A stretch of DNA of 64,000 nt from Bettongia penicillata ogilbyi (Eukaryota; Chordata; Mammalia; Diprotodontia; Potoroidae). The position numbers and the translations under genes are program-made. Location: positions 1-64,000 of the forward strand of contig JAJHZJ010000221.1 of assembly GCA_023548195.1 (NCBI GenBank), read 5' to 3'. Position 1 is the stretch's first letter, and every line of letters starts with the position of its first letter. Under the pieces are notes generated by a model. The model was not told the DNA's origin and did no database searches. It was given only the letters and a program-made list of their open reading frames with translations. Shown here piece by piece: positions 23,482-34,394 of this stretch.

Positions 23482-24320
23482 CTAGCTGCTTGTAAGATTT
23501 TTTCCTTGAGCTGGGAGTTCTGGAATTTGGCCACAATGTTCCTAGGAGTTTCTCTTTTTGGATCTCTTTCAGGTGGTGATCGATGAATTCTTTCAATACT
23601 TATTTTGCCCTCTGGTTCTAGAATGTCAGGGCAGTTTTCCTTGATAATTTCATGCAAGATGATGTCTAGGCTCTTTTTTTGATCATGACTTTCAGGTAGT
23701 CCCATAATTTTTAAATTGTCTCTCCTGGATCTATTTTCCAGGTCAGTTGTTTTTCCCATGAGATATTTCACATTCTCTTCCATTTTTTCGTTCTTTTGGT
23801 TTTGTTTGGTGATTTCTTGGTTTCTCGTAAAGTCATTAGACTCCATCTGTTCCATTCTAATTTTGAGAGAGCTATTAAATTCAGTGAGCTTTTGAGCCTC
23901 TTTTTCCATTTGGCTCATTCTGCTTTTGAAAGCATTCTTCTCCTCATTGGCTTTTTGAACCTCCTTTGCCAATTGGGTGAGCCTATTTTTCAAGGTGTTA
24001 ATTTCCTCAGCATTTTTTTGGGTCTCCTTTACCAAGATATTGACCTGTTTTTCATACTTTTGTTGCATCTCTGACATTTCTCTTCCCAGTTTTTCCTCCA
24101 CCTGTCTAACTTGCTTTTCAAAATCCTTTTTGAGCTCTTCCAGGGCCTGAGCCCACCCACCACCCCCCTGGGGTGTCTGGGGTACTGAGGACCCGCCCTC
24201 CACGTCTTTCCCTGATGGCAAGAATACGTCCTCATCTTCGTCAGATCCGAAGGTCGGGATCATTTGCATTTGTTGGAAAAAACTCTCTAAAGTCTTATTT
24301 TTCTTCCCTTTTCTAGGCAT
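23482..24320 (-). pseudogene. ORF1 of the younger HAL1 (open, 3'-truncated)
   Basis: An open frame from ATG at 24320 (MPRKGKKNKTLESFFQQMQM) through an acidic segment ('GSDEDEDVFLPSGKD'), a long coiled coil (about residues 60-180), the RRM ('TTDLENRSRRDNLKIMGLPE', about 195-215) and the CTD words 'IERIHRSPPERDPKRETPRN' and 'IVAKFQ', to 'QAARK'. Frame is kept through the whole insert, so it decayed little. By chance the frame continues into the older element's RRM, ending at 23358, which makes the RRM look duplicated. As an L1 ORF1-like protein it would bind RNA, but it lacks its own CTD end. Confidence 0.85.
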
Positions 24321-25166
24321 TTTCCCAGCCAGTTACTTGACTTCTGAGATTCCTTTCCACCCCCGCCTGGATCCGCCTAGCTAGTGCTTGGCCTCTGAGA
24401 TTTACATGGGCTTTCCTCCTGCTGGCTGTCAATCAGTGAGCTTTAGTTCAGGTGCTGGGGTGGGGCCAGGGCTGCCTCCGAGACTCTGATCCCTCGGGGG
24501 CTTTATGCAGAGACTTTCAGGAATGGAGCGGGTGGGGGTGGGGTGGGGGACCCCGCCTCCCAATCTCAGCTCCCCTGGGTGTCCCGAGCAGAAACCTTCA
24601 GCAACAGAGCGGGGTGGGGGCAGGGCCGTCTCCCAGGCTCAGCTCCATCAGGTTTTATGCGGGAATCTTCCGTAATGAAGATCCTGCCTGCTACTGGGGG
24701 ATTCCTGAGTCCTGGGCCACTGCCGCCCCAGCCGCCACCCACACCTCTGCCTCCGCCTCTTCCTGCCCCCGTCCCCGCCGCCGCTTCCTCCCGAGGGGGC
24801 CCGAGTCACGGAGACGCTCTGCTCCCCTCCCCTAGCGCAGCCTTCTTTCTCACTGACCTGTAGCTTCTGTGGGCGGAGGGGCTTTCCCGGCTGCTGGAGC
24901 TTCCGTCTCTGAAGCCTGCTCGGATCAGCTTCTCTGGGGCCCCGGCCAGGGCAGCGCTGGGGGTGTTGTCTGCTTTCCAGGGCGTGCCGGACCCTGGGGA
25001 CGGGTCTCCAGGGCTCCCTGGAACGGAAATCTCCTCCACTCTGCTTCTGCACACCTTGTATTCACCCAGAAGTTATGGGGGACTCTTTTTACATTAATTC
25101 TATGGGCTTTGGTTTCGGAGCTTGTAAACGTGCGTCCTTCTACTCCGCCATCTTGGCTCCGCCTTG
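24321..25166 (-). promoter_or_regulatory. HAL1 5' UTR, CpG-rich, with tandem units and YY1-like site
   Basis: GC-rich and CpG-rich in an AT-rich window. Near its 3' side are three related units of about 75 bp (near 24460, 24530 and 24612), each with a 'ggtgggg ... agggc' start and a 'cagagacttcag' type end. The 5' tip carries CAAGATGGCGG, which matches a YY1 core as in the L1 internal promoter. Promoter function is inferred from L1 biology. Confidence 0.6.
24530..24549 (+). other. G-quadruplex-prone run
   Basis: Four runs of three to five G separated by single T. It lies on the strand opposite to HAL1 sense, inside its 5' UTR. Confidence 0.7.
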
Positions 25167-26954
25167 AGGTCAGTTGTTTTTCCAGTGAGATATTTTACAC
25201 TGTCTTCCATTTTTTCTTTCTTTTGATTTTGTTTTGTATTTTCTTGGTTTCTCATAAAGTCATTAGCTTCCATCTGCTCCATCCTAATTTTTAAAGAACT
25301 ATTTTCTTCAGTGAGCTTTTGAGCCGCTTTTTGGATGTCTTTTACCATTTGAGTTAGCACATTTTAAAAAGTGTTTATCTCTTCAGCATTTTTTTGAGTC
25401 TCCTTAAGCAATCTGTTGACTTGTTTTTCATGATTTTCTTGCATCACTCTTAATTCTCTACTCAATTTTCCCTCTACCTCTCTTACTTGATTTGCAAAAT
25501 CTTTTTTGAGCTCTTCCATGGCCTGAGACCATTGCATATTTAGTTTGGAAGTTTTGGGTGCAGAAGCGTTGCCTTTTATGTCTTCCTCTGATGATATGCA
25601 TTGTTCTTCCTCATCTGAAAGGATGGAAGAAAATACCTATTCCCCAAGAAAGCAACCTTCTATAGCCTTATTTTTTCCCCTTGTTTGGGCATTTTCCCAG
25701 TAAGTTACTTGACTGTGGAAGGTATACTCTAGGCATCTGTAAATTCTTAGTTCCTCCAAGGTGGCACAATCAAGTGCCACTGTCCTCTTGCCTGGGAGCA
25801 ACCACAAGCTTTTCTGCACAGGATCTGCGAGTAGAATTTGCTTTCCAGGGGCCTCTACGAACTCCACCAGCCAGTGCTCCTCACCCCAGGGCCACCACTC
25901 AGGGCTGAGATACAGCTCAGTGGCTCAATTCTCACAGGGTCTTTAGGCTGAGGGCTCCAAAACTGGATGCTCCCATTGCTTGAGGCCAAGGCTAGGGGAG
26001 GACCCTGCTCCCTTCTCACCCAGGTGAAAGAGCTTTCTCACTGACCTTTGAAGCTGTCTTTGATATTTGTGGAGATCTAGGAACCACTCCTGCTTCCTGG
26101 GATTCTGTGCCCCAGCCTGCTCCAGTGCTGTCCCTGCCATGCTCCACTCTAAGCCCAATACAATAGACATTTCTTGTTGGTCTTCCAGGCTGTCTTGGCC
26201 TGGAAATCTCTTTCACTCTGTCATTTTGTGACTTCTGCTGCTCTAGAATTTGTTTAGAGTCATTTTTTTACAGGCATTTTATGGGCTGTGGGGAGAGAGC
26301 TTCTACAGGTCTGTACTTCTACTCCACCATCTTGGCTCCACCCTCCCCCACCCCCCCCCCAGCGTTAAGGATTTAAAAAAAAAATACATCAAGTCCAAAT
26401 CTGCTTCTCTGTCTCTTCCACCCATGGCTCCTATTCTGGATCTCTGAGTCCATGAAGAAAATATTAAATCATTCTTCCACCTAACAACTCTCCAAATACT
26501 TCGACTGGTGTCATGTTCCTCATGTTTTCTTTCATCTAAGTTCCTAGTTCAGTCAACAGGTCCTCATTGATAATGGCTTCCAGTACCCCTTACAATTCTG
26601 TTTGCCCACAAGGAAGGTCTTCATGCATTCTGATAGAATTTCTACAGAGAATGTATCAAGAAATTTTTTAGATGAATAAAAATATAAGATGAGTGGACAT
26701 AAAAATGTTATGTGCCCCATTAGTAGAAAGCTTACTCATATCAATGAAATAATGCATCAGTATTCCAAGAAGCAGCCTGAAATGATTGCTTCAGTGCCTG
26801 GAATTTCCAATTAGGCCATTGAATTACAGGCAAATGAAAAGTCCAATGTGTTGACTGTTTAATAGCACTACTCCATAATTAGATTTCTCATCTATAAAAG
26901 GATAATAATAGTACCTATATGAATGGCTCTGAGGTAGGGCTTTAAATGGACCAT

Positions 26955-27420
26955 AAAATAGGTTAAAACCCAAGTTACAAGATAACTAAGATTGGAAGAA
27001 TGGAAGGAAATGGTGTCAACAACAGTACACTATTTTTTCAAGAAGGTTATCAGTGATGGGAATGAGAAATTGAGGCTAATAGTTGGGGGATGGGTGAAGA
27101 GGGGCAGTAAAGGGGTCAAAATAAGGTTTGTTTTGCTGGGTAAGGCAAATAAATGTGCTTATAGGTGAAGGAAGATGTGTGTCACAGTGGAGAAAGGGAG
27201 TTTAAAAACAAAGGGGGATAACTGATGAAGCCAAGTCTCAAAACAAGTGAGAGAAGGTGTTGATATTTAAGAGTAAAAAATGTAGGGTTAGCTATCCAAA
27301 AAAAAGGAAAATTGTTCTTCAAAAGAATTTCCTAGTCCTCCCTGTCCTGAATAAAATTTGCTCCCTGATTACATATTTTAACTGAACCCCATGTAAAGTG
27401 ATCCAAGCAACAGTGAGCTG
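26955..27420 (-). repeat. left arm of a long inverted repeat (L2/CR1-like RT segment)
   Basis: The reverse complement matches 28010-28490 block by block: a 22-bp exact match (27258-27279 with 28163-28184), a 20-bp exact match (27050-27069 with 28378-28397) and many shorter ones at consistent spacing. The minus-strand translation near 27085-27020 resembles the 'NYRPISLLPI...LLEKIVY' region of L2/CR1-type reverse transcriptases, with stops. 26440-26954 holds nothing I can name. Confidence 0.65.
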
Positions 27421-28009
27421 TAAGGAAATACTGGAGCTACATCACATAGGGCTAAACTCCAGGATGCTCAGAGACTCAACAGGAATACCCGCAAGAACTA
27501 TAAAAGCTTTAGGGGGACTTGAGATGCCCATCACTCAAAGAGAGAGACTTAGGATAGAGTATTGAAAACTTCAGATAGATCCAAAAACGTTGAAATCAAT
27601 GCTGGGAACATGAAGAGAGCCTCTGAATATGTATAAAGTCCAGGATTATGCTCAAGTGTGATATGTTCAACTCTGTGTATGCTAAAGTTAATGGGGAGAA
27701 GAGGAATGCCTCCAGTGCTCTGACAAGAAAGGTACTGGAGGCACTGACACAGAACAAATACATGGACCATTTGAAAGGTCTCTGGAGGCAAGGGTACAAG
27801 GAAGAACAATGAAGGTTGGAGGGATGCCTAAGGAAGCCACAAGAACACATGAAAGGGCCTCGGGAACTTAGAACTTCACAGTGCTGTTCATAATTAAAAT
27901 ATTCATTATTTTCTGGGGCAAAAATATTGGGTTTGAGGGCTCCTGACAGAATAACACATGATGGGGTGGTATTTTTAATTATATTTTTTAAAATAATAGA
28001 ACATGATAA

Positions 28010-28490
28010 TTCAATTACAATGTGAAAATGGAATCAGAAACTATTTTACAAGAGGTTCAATTAAAGTTTGCAATTGGAGAGTAACTCTGATTTAGAACAG
28101 TATGAACTAGGCAATTCTTTTAGAAGAACTAAATCTCCTTTTTTGGAAAGCTAAGTCCTGTATTTTTACTCTTAAATATCAACATGATCATCATCATCAC
28201 TTATATTGAGAGATGGCTTCATCAGTTACCCCCTTTTTGCCTTGAATCTCCCTTTTCCCACTGGTACATACTTCTTCCATTACCTAGAGACATACCCATT
28301 TTCTTTACCCTACAAAACAAACCTTATCTCTATGCTGTTACTACACTTCTCCACTGCCAGATAGTTATTATCCTAGATTTCTCATTCCCATCACTGACAC
28401 CCTTCTTGAAAAATAGTGAACAGTTGTTGCCACCATTTTCTTTCATTATTTCATTCATTATCTTGTAACCTTGGTTTTAAAGACCTGTAA
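28010..28490 (+). repeat. right arm of the long inverted repeat
   Basis: Partner of 26955-27420, separated by about 590 bp with no recognised content. Both arms cover the same internal segment, and neither shows an L2 3' tail. Confidence 0.65.
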
Positions 28491-28499
28491 TGGCCACTG

Positions 28500-29090
28500 T
28501 GACTCCATGTCCCCCCATCACCAAATCTGGGGGCGATTTTTCAGTTTTAATACTCATTAGCTACTTTTTCTTCATAAAAATAGATTACTTTATTTGTGTA
28601 TTTTACTTTGTCTCAATTTTCCCCTGAATTCCACCACCTCTCCCCTCCCAGATGACCATTCTTTAAGAAAAAATATATTTTAAAGAAAAACAGAAGAAAA
28701 AATTCAGCAAAACTGATTAGTACATTGAAAAAATAAGACATCACATTTATTATTCCACATCCTAAACCCCTCCTCCTACTTTCGCAAACAAAATAGTGAG
28801 GAAATGATCTTTACCTAAAAAAAATTGGCAATTTTAACTTAGAAAGGAAGATTCACATGTTTCAATGTATGGATAAAGACAGTTTAAGCAAAGTCTTAAA
28901 TAAATATACATACAAGAAACAATATACCTCACTCCAAATCATAGAATGATGGAAAAACAAAACAAGAAACCTACCCAAATTCCACTAAGTTAAGCAAATT
29001 GAAAAAAGGTGGTTGGGAATAATTGTTTATCCAACTATACCCTTGTGTTAATGACTAAAAAGAGAAATTAAGATTGTAAAACCTCTTCCA
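28500..29090. other. AT-rich stretch, nothing recognised
   Basis: No open frame or named repeat is supported. Confidence 0.3.
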
Positions 29091-29094
29091 TACT

Positions 29095-29910
29095 GTTCTG
29101 AGTTTTGCTGCTATTTAATATTATCATCTTTTTAATAGTTAAAATTAATGTTTATTTTGTAGTTTTGAATCTTTTTTTAACATTGCATAACTTTATCTAA
29201 ACCTTTATATATTTTATTCATCATTCCCTATAACCCAATAACATTGCATTCATATCCCACAGTCAATTTAGCCATTACTCAATCATAGGACACATAGTGT
29301 TTCTCCACACCCTCACCTCACATTTGACTAAGCATCCTGCTTCCAGAAATATTTTTGTATAGATGAGTCTTTTCTTCTTGTCACTACCCCTTTAGATAGT
29401 ACTCTCAGAGTGAGATTTATATGTCAAAGGGTAGGAATATTTTTATAACTTTTAGACATGTTTCTTTCCAAATGAGTGAATCAACTCATAGCTACATTGA
29501 CAATGAATTACTAGTCCTATTTCTCCAACAGCATTGAATTTTGTCATCTTTTACTATCTCAGCCCAAGTACAATATGAGCCCCTTGAAGATAGGGGCTGG
29601 TTTAGTCTTATCTTTATATAAATAATACCTAGTACAGTGCCTTGCACCAAATAGCTTAATAATTTTTTTCAGTTGAGCTGACTTCAAATGACTTTGATGC
29701 CAATAATGTAGTGAGTTCTTTTTAAAAACTCATTTCTTTGATTATTAGTCATTTCAAATGGTTTTTTTGCAAATACTTTTTGATAGTTGGAATTTCTCCT
29801 ACTGAGAAACGCCTATTAATGTCTTTTAACTAGTAGTTTGTTGGAGAACACATTTTTGTCAATTTCTTAGAGATTTAGGATGCTAGGCTTTTATGAGCCA
29901 TGCTTAATGC
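29095..29910 (-). mobile_element. old L1 ORF2 3' region, interrupted by an L2-type tail
   Basis: Plus-strand phrases such as 'caatttagccattactcaat', 'cagaaatatttttgtatag', 'gtcaaagggtaggaat' and 'cattgacaatgaattac' parallel the antisense ORF2 end at 15835-16090. After the break, 29675-29900 continues with text parallel to 16150-16280. The copy is strongly decayed. Confidence 0.65.
29560..29674 (+). mobile_element. L2-type 3' tail nested in L1
   Basis: 'gagccccttgaagataggggctgg', 'acctagtacagtgcc' and a T-rich end match the L2 3' tail. The tail splits one L1 fragment. Confidence 0.6.
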
Positions 29911-29924
29911 ATACGTCCTCATCC

Positions 29925-30060
29925 ATCTGTGTGTGTGTGTATGTGTCACACATCCCCTCTCCAACTATGTATATGTATATGTGCACACATACATATATAC
30001 ATACATGCACGCATATATACATAGACATATATGTGTGCATAGGTATATATGTATGTATTT
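29925..30060. repeat. compound (TG)/(TA)/(CA) microsatellite
   Basis: Alternating purine-pyrimidine runs throughout. Confidence 0.8.
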
Positions 30061-30860
30061 GCTTCCTTCCTATTTACTCTGGACACATTTAAGAAGAAGC
30101 ATTTGAATCTCTGAGAACTGACCTTGAAAATAAAAAGGTCTCATTTCAAGCCCTACCTCTGACATAAACTAGTTATGTAACACAAGGCAAGTCATAAAAC
30201 TTCTCAGAGCTCTAAGCAACTCTCTAAGATTATAAGTTGCATAGAAGGTGCCAATTTGCAATTGTAGAAAAAGTTGCCTGTATTATTACAGATCTAGTTC
30301 CTGTTCTGAAATCATTGTTTGTATTTGTACAAACACTTTATATTTTTGTATAACCAAAATAATCTCTTTTGTCCCTCATCATGTCCTCTTTATATCACAG
30401 CTGGTTAGAAATTGCTCCTCTATCCATAGATGTAAATAACATCAAGGTATTTATATTGTGATTAATGTAGTGTGGTATTAATCTCTTCCTATTTTCTATA
30501 AAACTGCTATCAACTTTTCTTATGTTTTATGAATAGTGTGGTACTCATTAATTATATTCTTGGATTTACTGAGCACTAGATTGCTCTATTAATTCAACTC
30601 TAAATCTTGCTTATTAAATCTATTTCACTGATTTAATTTCTTTTTATTTCAGTACCAGATAGTTTTGTGGAGTGCTTCTCTCAGAAACTAAAGGAAATCA
30701 AAGGCCTAGGAACTGGGTAGAATTCTACGTGGTGGTTTTCCTTTGAAGGTTTTCCAGTTCCCACTGGCTTGGGGAAAGTATGACAAAGTTCTTGCATGGA
30801 AGAAAGAATAACTTTCATTTTCAAGACGGGAAAGAGAGGCAATGAAGGATGACCTGATTG

Positions 30861-30900
30861 GGGTGTGTGTGTGTGTGTCTGTGTGTGTATGTGTGTGTAG
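30861..30900. repeat. (GT)n microsatellite
   Basis: Slightly interrupted GT run. Confidence 0.85.
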
Positions 30901-30959
30901 GGAGGGTGTCCTCAAGGGGTCCCTAGCTGGTGTCCTTATACTAAACACTTTTAACATGA

Positions 30960-31800
30960 AGTCAGTCTGCAGGCTAAGCAGCTATTATATTGTCTTTGAC
31001 CATGACCAGAAGAAACCCTAGACTTTGTAATGCAGAAAAAGGACAATCCAGAGACTGCTAAGGCATGGGACAGGAAAAAACAAATATTTATTTGATAAGA
31101 CTAGCTAAGGAAGAAGGCAGACACCCACTCTCTTTTTTTTCCTACCTTCAACTCCTTGCTTTTGCCTGTCTCAAGAGATAACAGGGTAAGAGAAGAGAAT
31201 AGCCCTTCCATTAACAAACTAAGCACTGTATTAAACCTATTATCACTTTAAGTAGTATTTTGGGGTTTTCCTATGCATATAAGACCACACTAAAGAGAGA
31301 TAATTAAATCTGTGCCAGGCCTACTTAAATTAATGGAAGTAGATAAACTGCAAAGGAGAGGTAACAATCCCAGAAAGGAAGAGATTTAATGTTTTTCTTG
31401 TTTATAGATCTAATTTGAATTTTTTCAGTGCAAGCTTTCTCAGAGCTCAGAATCACATTTTAATAGTAATAAAAGTTAACTCTAAAGAAAGAAAAATGAT
31501 CAGGACTAAGTACTCCTGATAAACCCTAACTAGTAAAACTCAAAGGGAAGGGAATCTATATAAGCAGACTCTGGTTCTCTGCCCCTCCACTCCCCACCCT
31601 CCATTCTTTCCTGGAAGGCAGAATGGAGACTTTATAAGTTTGAAAGGAAAGCTATGCCCACCAGAGCAAACTGGAAATGAATTTAGGGAAAAAGAAAGCT
31701 ATGCTCCAGAAGGGAATGAATTGCTAGCAAAGTTCAATGCGTAATCAGGATGCCTCGTCAAAACCTCAAGCTCAGGGGTGATTGACAGAAAGAATTCATA
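30960..31800. other. unassigned, TATA-like motif at 31556
   Basis: 'ctatataagcagactctgg' at about 31556-31574 resembles a TATA box as in LTRs. A repeated phrase 'gaaagctatgc' occurs near 31650 and 31695. I cannot define element ends, so no LTR is called. Confidence 0.25.
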
Positions 31801-31804
31801 TTTT

Positions 31805-32290
31805 GTTCCCTTAAATGTTATTAGGAATGACCACCTGGCAATTAGAACTGTCCCAAAGAGGAATAATCTGCTAAAAAGCTGTTGGCGCTCTTACTCAGAA
31901 TTCCTCCAGTATTTATTGGATGATCACTTATATGTTATAGGGATTTCTTTCATGTCTGAATTGGACTAGATGACTTCTGAAGCCCTTGTTGTTCCATAGT
32001 TTCAGTCATGTCTGACTCTTTGAGACCCCTTTTGGAGTTTTCTTGGCAAAGGTACTGGAGTGATTTGTCATTTCCTTCTTCAGTTCATTTTATAGAAGAG
32101 GAAACTAAGGCTGACAAGGTAAATAGGTCACACAGCTAGTAAGTGTCTGAGGCCAGATCTGAACTCAGGAAGATGACTCCCTGACTCCAGGTCCAGTACT
32201 CTATGCACTACAGTGCCATCTTGCTACCCTTCTCTGGTGCTTATCAAGTCTCAAATTCTGGGATTCTACAGTTCATAATTCTGTGACAAC
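31805..32290 (+). mobile_element. L3/CR1-type 3' region split by a SINE
   Basis: 'gaactgtcccaaagaggaataatctgc' type wording, 'gaattggactagatgacttctgaagccc' and, after the SINE, 'caaattctgggattctacag' follow the sense order of CR1/L3 3' ends. Confidence 0.5.
31986..32230 (-). mobile_element. MAR1-type SINE (tRNA head, RTE-like tail)
   Basis: The antisense order is complete: 'gttgttccatagtttcagtcatgtctgac' (tail), 'ttttcttggcaaaggtactggag', 'cacacagctagtaagtgtctgag', a B-box complement in 'gatctgaactcagg', and the tRNA-like head 'gtactctatgcactac'. Confidence 0.8.
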
Positions 32291-32409
32291 TCTGCCTACT
32301 TCACTCACCAGTGAAAGTTTGCGGTTGAATATATTGAAAATTATTGTTTTATATTATTTTTAAGTCTATTATTATCATTCCCCTTCACTTTTTGTCATTA
32401 TTTCCATTG

Positions 32410-32560
32410 ATGTTTTTTTTTTATTTAATTCAATAAACATATTAATTACCTATGAATTACTAAGTACTATGTAGGATTCTGGGGATAAAAAGGCAAAACA
32501 GCAACATCAAAAACTACAATAACTGTCCCTGCCCTCAGGAGGGGTTTACTTCTACTAAGC
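32410..32560 (+). repeat. ancient interspersed repeat, family not named
   Basis: 'caataaacatattaattacc', 'ctggggataaaaaggcaaaacag' and 'tgtccctgccctcagg' match the same old repeat as 11430-11590. 32560-33480 holds nothing I can name. Confidence 0.45.
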
Positions 32561-33489
32561 TTTTTATTCTTCTTTATGAAACAGTATTATAGAGTAATAG
32601 AGTAACCCACTATTGTTTTAAATGACATGATATGAAATTTGTAGATTAATTTGAACATTATTCTGTATAATAATGTTGGATGATAAATAATATTGAATAT
32701 ATTGGAATTTTCTCCCATATTAGTAATTGTTTTTCTATGAGTACTATGTCTTGGTAGATTAATTTCCAGAAATTTATTATCTGTATTGATGTTTTATTTC
32801 TATTGACTTTTCTTGGTGTAAAGCCTCCTGTGAAAACTACACAAACACAGCATTCAAAATCTGCACATTAGTTCCCTGGGGGATGGAAAGTGCAGTAACT
32901 TCTCTTGCGCTGTTCATATTTCTGAGAGTCAATATTCCTAAAACTGTAATTCAAAAGCCACCAACAGTAACAGGCAGCCAGGTAAGTCATACCAAAGTTA
33001 CTTACTAAGATGTCTTAGTAAAACAGTATTACCAAACATTTCACCAGTACAACTTAGAGCACACTCCTTCATAAATATAGTGCCCATTAGAAGACTGGGC
33101 ACAAACATAGTGTATGGTCCACGTGTAGGGAACACGTGACTAAAGCATCCTGTGTTTTCAGAACCGCAAGTTTGATAATGTTTTTCTCCTGATGGAGTCC
33201 TCATCTTGCCCTCTCTTGATTCAAGCTAGGTCCCCTTCAGATTCACAATTGGCTCTCTTCTGCTACCAGAGATCACATGCACTGAAATTGCTTCCCCCTT
33301 AAATGATTGCCTATCTGTCTGTTTCTGACTGAGGAGTGTGCATGTTCTCTCCCAACCAGGCATTGAACTCTCTCAAACTGATTAACTCTTAAACTTACAG
33401 ATGGGGACCTTTCTACTGGGCAAATTGCTTTCCTTCTAGAAAATTTAACCTTTTCTTTGTCAGTATTTAGGATCATGCATCTAAGATTT

Positions 33490-34390
33490 AGATAGATCCA
33501 CGTAGCCATCTAAAGGTCCCATTTAGGCAATGGAGATGTTCGTTCTTTATATTTCTGGATTTTTCTTGAATTGTGATGGCTCGTATTTCTGTAACAATGT
33601 TAAATAATATTGTGATAACAAACATCGTTATTTCTCCTCCGTGGTGAAGTGCTATGGTTGCTACATTACAAATAATGCTGGATCTTGGTTTTAAATAATT
33701 GTTATTTACCACGGTAAGGAAAAATAATTATATTCTTATGATTTTTAGTTTTCATTAAAAAATCATTGAATACTATATTTTATCAATTTTTTTCCTGCAT
33801 CTTATATGTTGTTTTTAGTTACTCATGTGTTAGCAGTCTTTTTAATGTTGAAATGCACTTGTATTCCTTAATATGAATCCAATTTGGTCAAAATGAACAA
33901 TTTTTGAAGATAGTGCTATAATCTATTTGACTCTAAATTAAATACCTATAACTCCATACCTCTATTACATATATGCATATATATGCACACATATCTATTT
34001 ATCTGTGTCTATATAGATATAAATATATATGGAGAGATATACACACGTCGGTATTCATTAGTGAAAACTGCTTAGATTTCCCTGAACCTCTCTTATCTGC
34101 TTTGGTGATCAGAACCACATTTGTTTTATGGAAAGAATTAGGTAGAGCATTTTCCTACTCTGTTTTTGAAAACAGTTTATATAGCATTAGTAACATTCAT
34201 TCATTAAATTACTATTAGAACTGACTTAAGAAACTGACTGGTCCTGATGCTTTCTTAAGTGGTAGTTCATTTAGAGTACCTTCAATCTTTCTGAAACTGA
34301 GTTATTTACAGTAACTTCTTATGCTTTCTCATTTATGGTATGTTTATGTGTTTGTACCTCTTCATTAATTTCATTTAATGCTATATCTTA
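33490..34390 (-). mobile_element. old L1 reverse transcriptase fragment (antisense)
   Basis: 'gaatccaatttggtcaaaatgaac' near 33875 and 'atcagaaccacatttgttttatggaaagaattagg' near 34110 parallel 17790 and 17945. Positions 33965-34045 hold an AT-rich microsatellite inside it. The copy is strongly decayed. Confidence 0.55.
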
Positions 34391-34394
34391 AATA

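Larger units (their letters stand above)
23482..25166 (-). mobile_element. younger HAL1 insert, 5' complete and 3' truncated inside ORF1
   Basis: This 1685-bp insert has perfect 15-bp target-site duplications, AGGTCAGTTGTTTTT at 23467-23481 and 25167-25181. Its 5' end reads 'aaggcggagccaagatggcgg' (complement of 25145-25165). It carries a CpG-rich 5' UTR and ORF1 as far as the residues 'ILQAARK'. It has no 3' UTR and no poly(A) tail. The end lies at an A-rich point of ORF1 resembling the A-rich target, which suggests reverse transcription started internally by annealing there. Confidence 0.85.
22949..25692 (-). pseudogene. ORF1 of the older HAL1, split in two
   Basis: Start at 25692 (complement of 'gggcat'). 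The amino-terminal and coiled-coil parts run 25692-25167, for example 'QKLTEENSSLKIRMEQMEAND', and break right after 'GKTTDL'. The continuation at 23481-22949 starts with 'TTDLENRFRRESLKIMG', loses about 12 bp near 23390, and ends with 'NRIFDCLSQESKES' before a stop. The whole is an L1 ORF1-like RNA-binding protein relic with several frame breaks. Confidence 0.75.
21949..26363 (-). mobile_element. older HAL1 element, interrupted by a younger HAL1
   Basis: The outer element consists of 21949-23481 (3' UTR and late ORF1) and 25167-26363 (early ORF1 and 5' UTR), minus strand. Without the insert it is about 2.7 kb, matching the other HAL1 copies. The 5' end at 26318-26335 carries the complement of 'ggagccaagatggtgg' and a G-rich leader (C run at 26341-26360). 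A likely target-site duplication, GTTARGGATTT, lies at 21938 and 26364. No ORF2 is present. Confidence 0.8.

Noticed and set aside
23358..24320. 320-residue ORF with an apparently duplicated RRM domain
   Set aside because: The second RRM belongs to the older HAL1. The 15-bp target-site duplication at 23467-23481 shows the frame crosses an insertion boundary by chance.
24452..25294. GC-rich plus-strand frames (127, 106 and 141 codons) resembling a CpG-island exon
   Set aside because: The region is the HAL1 5' UTR. The frames are antisense or out of frame, Arg/Pro/Gly-rich, and end at the element border.
31540..31600. TATA-like box and possible LTR or promoter
   Set aside because: No TG...CA boundaries, polyadenylation signal or target-site duplication could be located.
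32998..33509. Minus-strand 'SGEKHYQ' and 'HLRGKQFQC' words suggestive of a C2H2 zinc-finger relic
   Set aside because: No Cys-Cys/His-His spacing is complete in any frame and no repeat of the finger unit is seen. Chance resemblance is likely.
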